Source: Burkholderiales bacterium PBB6 (GTDB lineage Bacteria > Pseudomonadota > Gammaproteobacteria > Burkholderiales > Burkholderiaceae_C). From it: a DNA stretch of 64,000 nucleotides. The translations under genes and the position numbers were made by a program. The stretch spans positions 620,001 to 684,000 of the forward strand of contig NKIH01000002.1 of NCBI GenBank assembly GCA_002255925.1, written 5' to 3'. Below are positions 37,322-45,453 of this stretch, in pieces; within the stretch, counting starts at the first letter, position 1, and every line of letters starts with the position of its first letter. The notes under the pieces are model-generated. The model did not search any database, was not told the origin of the DNA, and was given only the letters and a program-made list of their open reading frames with translations.

Positions 37322-38166
37322 TGTTGCGTCTGTCTCCCGCGTTCAATCAACGCTTCGGCAAGGCCTGGCTGCTGGGCGGTTTCGTGTTCCTGTACCTGCC
37401 CATCGTGGCGCTGGTGCTGTTCTCGTTCAACGACTCACCGGTGGCCAATGTCTGGCGTGGCTTCACCTTCAAGTGGTACGCCGCATTGGCCAGCGACACC
37501 GAGATGCTGGCCGGTCTGTGGCTGTCGATGAAGATCGCCTTCTTCACCGCCTGCGGCTCGGTCGTGCTGGGCACCTTCGCGGCCTTCGCGCTGGTCAAGT
37601 ACAAGCGCTTCTTCGGCCGCACGCTGTTCTCCGGCATGGTCAACGCACCGCTGGTGATGCCTGAAGTGGTGGTGGGCCTGTCGCTGCTCTTGATGCTGGT
37701 GATGGTGCAGCGCGCCATCGGCTTCCCCGAGCGCGGCGCCTTCACGATGTGGCTGGGCCACCTGCTGCTGGGCATGTCGTACGCCACCGTGGTGGTGCAG
37801 GCCCGCCTGCAAGAGCTGAACCCGCAGCTGGAAGAAGCCGCGATGGACCTCGGCGCCAAGCCGCGCCAGGTGTTCTTCCTGGTCACGCTGCCGATGATCT
37901 CGCAGGCGCTGATGTCGGCCTGGCTGCTCACCTTCACGCTGTCGCTCGACGACGTGGTGCTGTCGGCCTTCCTGTCCGGCCCCGGCGCCACCACCATGCC
38001 GCTGGTCATCTTTTCCCGTGCCCGGCTGGGCCTGAACCCGAGCGTCAACGCGGTGGCCACGGTCATCGTGGTGATCGTGGCGCTGGGTGTGGTTGCAGCC
38101 AGCTACATGATCGCCCGCGCCGAACGCCGCCGTCAGCAGGAAATGTCTGCTGCCTCGCGGCAGTGA
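37321..38166 (+). CDS. potI: putrescine ABC transporter permease
   Basis: 281 residues, six membrane helices, with the coupling loop EEAAMDLGAKPRQVFFLV. The start ATG overlaps the potH TGA by one base. The longer frame starting at 37192 is antisense-free but overlaps potH in another frame and lacks family sequence. It completes a full PotFGHI importer. A DUF3138 porin gene follows after 56 bases. Confidence 0.94.
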   Translation: MLRLSPAFNQRFGKAWLLGGFVFLYLPIVALVLFSFNDSPVANVWRGFTFKWYAALASDTEMLAGLWLSMKIAFFTACGSVVLGTFAAFALVKYKRFFGRTLFSGMVNAPLVMPEVVVGLSLLLMLVMVQRAIGFPERGAFTMWLGHLLLGMSYATVVVQARLQELNPQLEEAAMDLGAKPRQVFFLVTLPMISQALMSAWLLTFTLSLDDVVLSAFLSGPGATTMPLVIFSRARLGLNPSVNAVATVIVVIVALGVVAASYMIARAERRRQQEMSAASRQ

Positions 38167-38222
38167 TGCCCCCTTTGAAGACCCGACACCCCCTGATCCC
38201 ACCCGCCAGAAGGAAATCCAAG

Positions 38223-39566
38223 ATGAAGTTTCTGCGCCCCTCCCTGCTTGCCGTGGCCATGGCTGCGGCCTTCCCGGCGATGGCCCAGTCCAATGCCGAC
38301 CTGCTCAAGGAACTGCAGTCCCTGAAGGGCCGCATTGCCGATCTGGAGCAGAAGCTGGCTGAAAAGCCGACCCAACCCCAGTGGGGCATGACGCCCGAAC
38401 AATCGGCCGAGTTCAACCGCATCGCGGTGAAGACCGAAGCCATGCAGGACAACTTCACCGACCAGGGCTACAAGGGTCTGAAGGTGTCGGGCTACATGGA
38501 GCCGGTGTTCATCTGGAACAAGGGCCAGAACCGCGCTGGCGTTCAGTTCCTGAACCAGCAGGCCGACGGCTTCTCCTATGACACCTCGTTCATGGGCACC
38601 GCCGCGATCGACTTCACCAAGGAAACCGAAAGCGGCACCATCTGGAAGCTGACGCTGGCGCCCAACCGCGGCGTTGGTGCGGCGATTGATGGCAAGAGCA
38701 TCGTCCAGGAAGCCACCGTCTCTATCCCGCTGGGTGACTTGCAAACCCGCCTGATCGCCGGCCAGATTCCGGACTGGTCGGGCTACGAGTACCAGCAGCC
38801 GACGCTGAACCCGTTCACCAGCCACAACCTGCTCTATGACTTCACCCTGCCGATCGGCTACACGGGTGTCGGCATGGACATCAAGGACGGCAAGTGGTGG
38901 CTTCGCAGTGCCGTGGGCAATGTGAACTCGACGATCAAGGCCAGCGGCCAGAAGTCGCCGATGCTCGCTTACCGCGTCGACTACGCCAAGGGTGAGTTCA
39001 ACGGCTTCGGCTTCGCCGGCATGCACGGCAAGGCCGCCAACTTCAACCTGGACGGCGGCGTCACCACCGCGCACCTGTTCGAAGTCGACGGCTATTTCAC
39101 CCGCGGTGACTGGACCTTCCAGGGCCAGCTGAGCTACGGCCAGCAGAAGCAGGCGTCCATCACGCCGGATGCCGACGGCAACCTGCGTGACGCACGCTGG
39201 GTGGGTGTGTCGGGCCTGATGGGCTACATGTTCACGCCGCGCCTGCAAGGCCTGGTGCGCGCCGACTACATCAACAACGCCAAGAACGGTGGCGGCCTGT
39301 TTGGCTACACCGGCGTGCAGGACGTGGATGCCGGCGTGTACGCCGACACCCGCAACGGCATCGGCGCCACCGCGGAAGACCCGGACCGCGGCGCCAACCG
39401 CTACGCCCTGACCGTGGGCCTTAAGTACGCCTTCGACACGTCCACCACCATGAAGGTGGAACTGCGCTATGACGGCGCTGACCGTGCCGTGTTTGAAGAC
39501 GTGAAGTCGGGCACGCTGAAGAAGAACAACCAGATGCTGGCGACGTCGCTCGTCGTGGCGTTCTGA
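38223..39566 (+). CDS. DUF3138-family outer-membrane porin-like protein
   Basis: 447 residues. Signal peptide 1-22 (ending AMA), then a short coiled coil (DLLKELQSLKGRIADLEQKL, residues 26-45) as in trimeric porins, a YKGLKVSGYMEPVFIW start of the beta barrel and a C-terminal Phe typical of outer-membrane proteins. I match it to DUF3138, a betaproteobacterial family of unknown substrate. Its place between potI and puuC, all in one direction with short gaps, suggests that it lets polyamines across the outer membrane. AAGGAA lies seven bases upstream of ATG 38223. Confidence 0.85.
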   Translation: MKFLRPSLLAVAMAAAFPAMAQSNADLLKELQSLKGRIADLEQKLAEKPTQPQWGMTPEQSAEFNRIAVKTEAMQDNFTDQGYKGLKVSGYMEPVFIWNKGQNRAGVQFLNQQADGFSYDTSFMGTAAIDFTKETESGTIWKLTLAPNRGVGAAIDGKSIVQEATVSIPLGDLQTRLIAGQIPDWSGYEYQQPTLNPFTSHNLLYDFTLPIGYTGVGMDIKDGKWWLRSAVGNVNSTIKASGQKSPMLAYRVDYAKGEFNGFGFAGMHGKAANFNLDGGVTTAHLFEVDGYFTRGDWTFQGQLSYGQQKQASITPDADGNLRDARWVGVSGLMGYMFTPRLQGLVRADYINNAKNGGGLFGYTGVQDVDAGVYADTRNGIGATAEDPDRGANRYALTVGLKYAFDTSTTMKVELRYDGADRAVFEDVKSGTLKKNNQMLATSLVVAF

Positions 39567-39597
39567 TGCTGGCGTTCTGATGACAGCGTTCTGACGA
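39556..39597 (+). repeat. three tandem 14-base repeats over the porin stop codon
   Basis: Units start at 39556, 39570 and 39584: TGGCGTTCTGATGC, TGGCGTTCTGATGA and CAGCGTTCTGACGA. The first unit includes the last codons (Ala-Phe) and stop of the porin gene. It looks like slippage duplication of the gene end. Confidence 0.8.
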
Positions 39598-39664
39598 AGG
39601 CTGGCTGGCGGCAACAGGGCCTTGTGCCCTGCCATCAACCAGGTCCTTCGCAGCACAGACACGG

Positions 39665-39690
39665 AACGGGCCGCTACCACGCGGCCCGTT
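39665..39690 (+). terminator. hairpin between the porin gene and puuC
   Basis: Perfect 10-bp stem AACGGGCCGC (39665-39674) / GCGGCCCGTT (39681-39690), loop TACCAC, followed by CATTTGG. A strong stem with a poor T run; probably a partial terminator or mRNA 3' end. Confidence 0.65.
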
Positions 39691-39770
39691 CATTTGGTGC
39701 GCGGCCACTTCAGGCCGGCGCAGCCCTGCCGCCACGAGCGGCATGACACAACAAAGAAGGCTCACTCGCC

Positions 39771-41261
39771 ATGACTGCTTCCACCTCCTGGGCGCAACGC
39801 GCCACTGAACTGCGGCTGGACGGCCGCGCCGTGATCGACGGCCAGCGCGTCAGCGCCGTCGACGGCCAGACCTTTGCCAAGCACTCGCCCATCGACAGCC
39901 GCTTCCTGACCGACGTGGTGCGCGGCCAGACGGCCGACATCGACGCCGCCGTGCGCTCGGCGCGCGCCGCCTTTGATGACCGCCGCTGGAGCGGCAAGGC
40001 TCCGGCCGTGCGCAAGAAGATCCTGCAGCGCTTTGCCGACAAGATCCTCGGCGCGAAGGACGAACTCGCCCTGCTGGAAACGCTGGACATGGGCAAACCC
40101 ATCCAGCACTCGCTGGGCGTGGACGTGCCTTCCACCGCGCGCTGCATCGCCTGGTATGCCGAAGCCGTGGACAAGGTCTATGACGAAATCGCACCGACCG
40201 GCGACAACGCGCTGGCCCTGATCACCCGCGAAGCCATGGGCGTGATCGGCGTCATCGTGCCGTGGAACTACCCGATGATCATGGCCGCCTGGAAGCTGGG
40301 CCCTGCCCTGGCCGCCGGCAATTCGGTGGTGCTCAAGCCCAGCGAAAAGAGCCCGCTTACCGCCTGCCGCCTGGCTGAGCTGGCCGTGGAAGCCGGCATT
40401 CCGCCGGGCGTGTTCAACGTGGTGCCCGGCTACGGCCATGAGGCCGGCGAAGCGCTGGCGCTGCACATGGACGTCGATGCCATCGGCTTCACCGGCTCCA
40501 CCCGCGTGGGCCGCCGCATGCTCGACTATTCGGGCCGCTCCAACCTCAAGCGCGTCTACAACGAGCTTGGCGGCAAATCGGCCTTCTTGGTGTTCAACGA
40601 CTTCGACGACATCGCCCGCGCCGCCCGCACGGTCGCTGGCTCGATGTTCTTCAACCAGGGCGAAAGCTGCAATGCGCCGTCCCGCGTGCTGGTGCACGAC
40701 AGCGTGGCCGACGAGTTCGCCGCCCTCGTGGCAGCGGAAGCGCCGAAGTACGCACCGGGCGACCCGCTGAACCCCAACACCGAACTGGGTGCGCTGGTCG
40801 ACGAGACCCAGCTCAAGACGGTCATGGGCTACATCGAGGCCGGACATGCCGAAGGCGCCACCTGCGCGGCCGGTGGCCGCCAGGTGCGCACCGAAACCGG
40901 TGGCTTCTACGTGGAGCCGACCGTGTTCACCGGCGTGTCGAACGAGATGAAGATCGCCCGCGAGGAAATCTTCGGCCCGGTGATGAGCATCCTGCGCTTC
41001 AAGACCGAGGAAGAGGCGGTGGCCCTGGCCAACAACTCGAACTACGGCCTGCAAGCCAGCGTCTGGAGCCACAACATCAACCGCGCCCACCGCGTGGCCA
41101 AGGCCCTGCGCGCCGGCACGGTGCACGTCAACCAGTACGACGAGGACGACATCACGGTGCCGTTCGGCGGCTACAAGCAGAGCGGCAACGGCCGCGACAA
41201 GTCGCTGCACGCCTTTGACAAGTACACCGAGTTGAAGACCACCTGGATCCGCCTGGACTGA
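39771..41261 (+). CDS. puuC: gamma-glutamyl-gamma-aminobutyraldehyde dehydrogenase
   Basis: 496 residues, NAD(P)-dependent aldehyde dehydrogenase. VIVPWNYPMIMAAWKLGPAL binds the cofactor, the general base Glu 265 is in ELGGKSA, and the nucleophile Cys 300 is in NQGESCNAPSR. In this cluster it should oxidise gamma-glutamyl-GABA aldehyde, and possibly 4-aminobutanal from SpuC. It ends 4 bases before the GlnT-type ligase gene. Confidence 0.92.
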   Translation: MTASTSWAQRATELRLDGRAVIDGQRVSAVDGQTFAKHSPIDSRFLTDVVRGQTADIDAAVRSARAAFDDRRWSGKAPAVRKKILQRFADKILGAKDELALLETLDMGKPIQHSLGVDVPSTARCIAWYAEAVDKVYDEIAPTGDNALALITREAMGVIGVIVPWNYPMIMAAWKLGPALAAGNSVVLKPSEKSPLTACRLAELAVEAGIPPGVFNVVPGYGHEAGEALALHMDVDAIGFTGSTRVGRRMLDYSGRSNLKRVYNELGGKSAFLVFNDFDDIARAARTVAGSMFFNQGESCNAPSRVLVHDSVADEFAALVAAEAPKYAPGDPLNPNTELGALVDETQLKTVMGYIEAGHAEGATCAAGGRQVRTETGGFYVEPTVFTGVSNEMKIAREEIFGPVMSILRFKTEEEAVALANNSNYGLQASVWSHNINRAHRVAKALRAGTVHVNQYDEDDITVPFGGYKQSGNGRDKSLHAFDKYTELKTTWIRLD

Positions 41262-41265
41262 GCCC

Positions 41266-42594
41266 ATGAAAGACCTGGCCCGCCAACTCGAAGCCGCCGG
41301 GGTGCACACCCTGCTGGCCCAATTCACCGATGTTCATGGCGTGGCCAAGGGCAAATACGTGCCGCTGGCACACCTCGACGACCTGCTGCGCACGGGCGCG
41401 GGCTTCGCCGGGCCTTCCATCTGGGGGACCGGCTTGCCGCGCACCGGCGCACGGGCCGAGTACTACGCGCGGGCTGACGCCGCACTCATCAAGCCGATGC
41501 CCTGGCAGCCCGGTTATGCCCGGGCCGTGTGCAGCGGCTTTGTCGATGGCCAGCCCTTCGAGGCCTGCCCGCGACAGGTGCTGCAGCGCGCCACCCAGCG
41601 CCTGGCTGAGCGTGGCTGGACCCTGAAAACCGGCATCGAGCCTGAGTTCTTCCTCTTGCGCCAGGAGGCGGGCAAGTGGGTGCCGGCCGATGATGCAGAC
41701 CGGCTGGACAAGCCCAGCTATGACCTGCGCAGCCTGCCCCGCCAGGCAGAGTTTCTCGACGCGCTCAACCGCACGCTCACGGCCTGGGGCCTGGATGTGC
41801 TGCAGCTTGACCACGAAGACGCGCACAGCCAGTTCGAGGTGAATTTCGCCTTCGACGAAGCACTGGCAAGTGCCGACCACCTGATCGGCTTCAAGCTGGC
41901 CGCGCAGGCGCTGGCCGAGGCCCGGGGCATGGTCTTCTCGATGATGCCCAAGCCGTTCGCCAACCAGCCGGGCAGCGGCATGCACTTCCATGTGTCGCTG
42001 TGGGACGAGGCCGGCCGCGGGCTGTTTTCGCCCGAGGCGGGCAGCGGTGCCGACTTGTCTGAGCTGGGCCGCCATTTCATTGCGGGCGTGCTCGCACATT
42101 CGCCGGCGCTGTGCGCGCTGGCCGCCCCCACGGTGAACAGCTACAAACGGTTGGTGGTGGGCGAAAGCCTGTCGGGCACCAGCTGGGCGCCGGCCTACGT
42201 GGCCCATGGTCCGAACAACCGGACGGCCGTGGTGCGCACCCTGCCCGGCCGCTTTGAATGGCGCTTGCCCGATGCCAGTACCAACCCGTATCTGGCCACG
42301 GCAGCGCTGATTGCCGCGGGCCTCGACGGCATCGACCGCCGACTCGACCCCGGCCCGGCGTGCACAGACGATCTGTTTCAGATTCCGCTCGGTGACATCC
42401 GTGCGCGCGGCATTCCTGTGTTGCCACAATCGTTGTCAGAAGCCGTGCAGGCCTTGCAGGCCGACGAGGTGGTGTGCGCCGCCCTGGGGCCCGTTCTGAC
42501 CGCCGAGTTCATTCGCCTCAAGCAGGTCGAGTGGACCGCCTATGCACGGCATGTGAGCGATTGGGAGTTGAGCAGGTATGCCGCGATGTTTTGA
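41266..42594 (+). CDS. type III glutamine synthetase-like ligase (GlnT / gamma-glutamylmethylamide synthetase group)
   Basis: 442 residues. FTDVHGVAKGKYVP, GAGFAGPSIWGTG, GIEPEFFLL, DHEDAHSQFEVN, QPGSGMHFHVS and VNSYKRLVVG follow the order of GlnT and gamma-glutamylmethylamide synthetase, and differ from PuuA at 31122. Members glutamylate ammonia or small amines (methylamine, ethylamine). Following puuC by 4 bases, it probably activates another amine for the same oxidation pathway. The product is an inference from context. Confidence 0.82.
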   Translation: MKDLARQLEAAGVHTLLAQFTDVHGVAKGKYVPLAHLDDLLRTGAGFAGPSIWGTGLPRTGARAEYYARADAALIKPMPWQPGYARAVCSGFVDGQPFEACPRQVLQRATQRLAERGWTLKTGIEPEFFLLRQEAGKWVPADDADRLDKPSYDLRSLPRQAEFLDALNRTLTAWGLDVLQLDHEDAHSQFEVNFAFDEALASADHLIGFKLAAQALAEARGMVFSMMPKPFANQPGSGMHFHVSLWDEAGRGLFSPEAGSGADLSELGRHFIAGVLAHSPALCALAAPTVNSYKRLVVGESLSGTSWAPAYVAHGPNNRTAVVRTLPGRFEWRLPDASTNPYLATAALIAAGLDGIDRRLDPGPACTDDLFQIPLGDIRARGIPVLPQSLSEAVQALQADEVVCAALGPVLTAEFIRLKQVEWTAYARHVSDWELSRYAAMF

Positions 42595-43762
42595 TGCCGA
42601 GCGCCGGCGCAGCCTTCTGGCTGCGGGCTGGTCGATTGCAGGGCTGTTGGGGTCGTCTGGTGCAGGTGCTCAGGCACAGGCAGGCGGGCCGATTCTGCTC
42701 GGCCAGTCCGTGCCCTTGTCCGGGCCGGCACAGCATCTGGGCATCGAATACCAGCGTGGCTGGCAGATGGCCATCGACGTGGCCAATGCACAGGGCGGCG
42801 TGGGCGGGCGACGCATCGAGCTCATCAGCTACGACGATGCCTACGAGCCCGAACGGGCCGAGGCCAATACCCGTGATCTGCTGGATGCTGACCGCGTGTT
42901 CGCGCTGGTGGGCTATGTGGGCACCGAAGCCACCCAGCGCAGCCTGGCGCTGGCCGTGAAGGCTGGGGTGCCGATGGTGGCGCCGCTCACGGGGGCTGAA
43001 TCATTGCGCCGCCAGCCGACGCGCTGGCTGTGGCACCTGCGGCCGGGGCTGGACGCGGAACTGGGTGTGGTGGCACAGAACCTGTCGACGCTGATGGTGC
43101 AACGCGTGGCCCTGCTCATTCAGGCGGACGCTGATGGCTCTGCCGGGCTGGAGTCCTGGCGCAGCCAGGCGGCGGCGGTGAAGCTGCCCGAGCCCGTCGG
43201 GGTGATCAAGGTGCAGCGCAACAGCACCGGCCAGGTCGAGCTGAAGAACCAGGACTTGCGCGCCGCCACCCAGACCCTGCTGGCGCTGAAGCCGCAGGCC
43301 GTGGTGCTGGTGGCCGCCTATGCCTCCACCGCCACGGTCATCCGCATGCTGCGCGAAGCGAACTATGCGGGCGGCGTCTACACCACGAGCCTGTCCAGCA
43401 CCGCAGCCATGGGGCCGATGCTGGGTGAGCGCGCGGCCGGGGTCTCCATCACGCAGGTGGTGCCCTCGCCATTTGATGCCGCCCGCCCGGTGGTGGCGGC
43501 TTATCAGTCTCGCTTGCGGGTGACTGGCAGCGCCGCGCCCGAACATGCGTCACTCGAAGGCTGGGTGGCGGCGCAGGCCTGCATCGAGGCCTTGCGCCGC
43601 ATGCCGCGCGGCGGCCGCCGTGACCAGTTCATGGCCGCACTGGAAGGCCTGGGCGGGCTCGATCTGGGTGGCCTGACGCTGCGCTGGGACGCCCTGCACC
43701 GGCAGGCGCTCGGCCAGGTCAGCCTGATGGTGCTGGACGCCAGCGGTCGACCGCGTCGATGA
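42578..43762 (+). CDS. ABC transporter substrate-binding protein, branched-chain amino acid (LivK) type, without a permease
   Basis: 394 residues. The N terminus RRRSLLAAGWSIAGLL has a twin-arginine-like signal (RRxSLL), ending around AQA (residue 35). The periplasmic-binding type I fold follows: GQSVPLSGPAQ, GVGGRRIELISYDDAYEPERA and LVGYVGTEATQ are typical of LivK. It overlaps the end of the preceding ligase gene by 17 bases. No permease or ATPase of the Liv type follows, so it is an orphan, perhaps working with a distant transporter or as a sensor. The ligand is unknown. Confidence 0.85.
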   Translation: MPRCFDAERRRSLLAAGWSIAGLLGSSGAGAQAQAGGPILLGQSVPLSGPAQHLGIEYQRGWQMAIDVANAQGGVGGRRIELISYDDAYEPERAEANTRDLLDADRVFALVGYVGTEATQRSLALAVKAGVPMVAPLTGAESLRRQPTRWLWHLRPGLDAELGVVAQNLSTLMVQRVALLIQADADGSAGLESWRSQAAAVKLPEPVGVIKVQRNSTGQVELKNQDLRAATQTLLALKPQAVVLVAAYASTATVIRMLREANYAGGVYTTSLSSTAAMGPMLGERAAGVSITQVVPSPFDAARPVVAAYQSRLRVTGSAAPEHASLEGWVAAQACIEALRRMPRGGRRDQFMAALEGLGGLDLGGLTLRWDALHRQALGQVSLMVLDASGRPRR

Positions 43763-43805
43763 GGCGATACTGCCGGCCCCGCATCTGATTGAACTCGTTC
43801 CTCGC

Positions 43806-44726
43806 ATGAATCAACGCCCTTGGCTGGCCTATGGCTACCTTGCCGCCAGCATGATCCTGGTTGGCAGCTATGTCGGACTGTCCCGTTCGCTCGTGGCGGT
43901 GTTCCCCATCTTCCTGCTGGCCTGGATGCGCTTCGGCCTTGCGGCTGTGGCCATGCTGCCGTGGTTGAAGCGGCCAGCCAGTGAAGCACCCTTGAGCCCG
44001 CGTGACCGCGTGCTGCTGTTCTGGGAAAGCTTCCTCGGCAACTTCATGTTCTCGATCTGCATGCTGTTCGGCGTGGCCGCCACGTCGGCGGTGGCGGCGG
44101 GCGTGGTGATGGCGGGCATTCCGGCGGCAGTGGCAGTGCTCTCGCGCGTCTGGCTGGGTGAGCGGATCGAGCCCCGCGTGATGGCCGGCATTGGCTGCGC
44201 AGTGGCGGGTGTGGCTGCACTGGCCTTGGTGGCGGCGCCGGCGCATGGTGGCGCCGCTGGTGGTGCGTCAACAGCCGCCGCTGCGCCGCTCTGGGGCTAC
44301 GCCCTGCTCGTGGCCGCCGTGTTCTGCGAGGCCAGCTATGTGGTGATCGGCAAGCAGCTCACGGGCAATGTCTCGCCCAAGCGCATCAGCGCGCTGATCA
44401 ACCTCTGGGGCTTGGCCCTGGTGACACCCTTCGGCATCTGGCAGGCGCTCTCGTTCAACTTCCCCGCAGTGACGCTGCCGCAGTGGGGCTTGCTCGCGTT
44501 TTACGCGCTGGCCGCCAGCGTGATCACGGTGTGGTTGTGGATGAAGGGCCTGCTGACGGTGCCCGCCCAGCAAGCTGGCGTGTTCAGCGTGATGCTGCCG
44601 CTGAGCGCGACCGCCGTGGGCGTGCTGCTGCTCGGCGAGCCGCTGGGGCTGGGCCAGGTGATGGCACTGGGCCTGGCCTTGGCTGGCTTGGTGCTGGCCA
44701 CCTGGCCGCGCAAGGCTGGGGCCTGA
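43806..44726 (+). CDS. EamA/DMT-family transporter
   Basis: 306 residues with ten hydrophobic segments, in two EamA repeats (about 5-140 and 160-300); LGERIEPR and LGEPLGLGQVMALGL are the typical second-half signatures. Members export amino acids, metabolites or drugs. It follows the orphan binding protein gene by 43 bases and ends the rightward cluster; it could export an amino acid by-product, but nothing shows the substrate. Confidence 0.88.
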   Translation: MNQRPWLAYGYLAASMILVGSYVGLSRSLVAVFPIFLLAWMRFGLAAVAMLPWLKRPASEAPLSPRDRVLLFWESFLGNFMFSICMLFGVAATSAVAAGVVMAGIPAAVAVLSRVWLGERIEPRVMAGIGCAVAGVAALALVAAPAHGGAAGGASTAAAAPLWGYALLVAAVFCEASYVVIGKQLTGNVSPKRISALINLWGLALVTPFGIWQALSFNFPAVTLPQWGLLAFYALAASVITVWLWMKGLLTVPAQQAGVFSVMLPLSATAVGVLLLGEPLGLGQVMALGLALAGLVLATWPRKAGA

Positions 44727-44742
44727 GCGACCACGAGGATTC

Positions 44743-45411
44743 TCAAAGGCGCCAAGGCGCCGTGTTGATCTTCTCGTCGAGTGCGCCGCCTGCTTTGCAC
44801 TCGGGTGAAAAGTAGGTCTGGCTCTGGTGAGGGTACTGCTCTTGCCAGTAGAACAGCGCAATGCTGCGCGCCACCTCGCGGCTGGCCCCCAGTGCCTCGG
44901 CCACTTCGAAGTTGCGCTGCACGGCCTGGCATTCAGCCTTGTCCTCGCGGTGCTCACCGGCCAGATGGCGCGCTTCGTGAGATACCACATGCAGCGCCTC
45001 CACCATTGGCCGCGGGTTGTCTGGCAAGCCCTTCTGGCGGTGCTTGAAGAACTCGGCCAGTCCCTGGCAACTGTCTCGCCGCAACTGCGCCACGGTGTCG
45101 GGGCCCTGCTCGGTCCACATCACATAGCCGCGGGCCATGTGCCCGTGTCGATCAAAGAACAGTGACCACAGGTTGCCGCACTCGTAGGTGACGGGCTGAC
45201 CCAGCAGCCGGCTCATCGCCACCGAGGTGTCGCGCTCCATCGTGCGCACGCGGCGCTCGGGCGTGTCGGCCACCGCCCCCACCAGCAACACCACGCCAAT
45301 CGGCATCCACGGGAACGCAGCCTTGCCGTCCCGGTTGCCCATGCTGTCGGCGCGCCACCAGTGCCAGACGTAGTAGCTGCAGAGTGCGGCGGTGAGCGTG
45401 ATGACAACCAT
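44743..45411 (-). CDS. uncharacterised membrane protein with an HExxH metallopeptidase-like motif
   Basis: 222 residues. A first hydrophobic segment (residues 1-16) and a second (about 36-48) suggest membrane anchoring. The remainder is soluble and contains HVVSHEARHLAGE, giving HEARH at 145-149, followed by acidic residues Glu 153, 156 and 160 and Cys 161 (AECQAVQ). The HExxH...E arrangement is that of zincin metallopeptidases; similar unannotated proteins with the pattern HExxH-x-x-G-x-x-(D/E)-E-x-x-A-E-C occur widely, none characterised to my knowledge. It is convergent with the EamA gene and lies 42 bases after the next membrane-protein gene, in the same direction. Confidence 0.68.
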   Translation of the reverse strand: MVVITLTAALCSYYVWHWWRADSMGNRDGKAAFPWMPIGVVLLVGAVADTPERRVRTMERDTSVAMSRLLGQPVTYECGNLWSLFFDRHGHMARGYVMWTEQGPDTVAQLRRDSCQGLAEFFKHRQKGLPDNPRPMVEALHVVSHEARHLAGEHREDKAECQAVQRNFEVAEALGASREVARSIALFYWQEQYPHQSQTYFSPECKAGGALDEKINTAPWRL

Positions 45412-45453
45412 GAACTTCCGGTGCCTCGGGGGTTGGGGGTTTGACGGGCAGAC

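Noticed and set aside
39762..41327. A 521-codon open frame antisense to puuC
   Set aside because: The sense strand has all aldehyde dehydrogenase motifs; the antisense product is His/Gln/Arg-rich with no domain.
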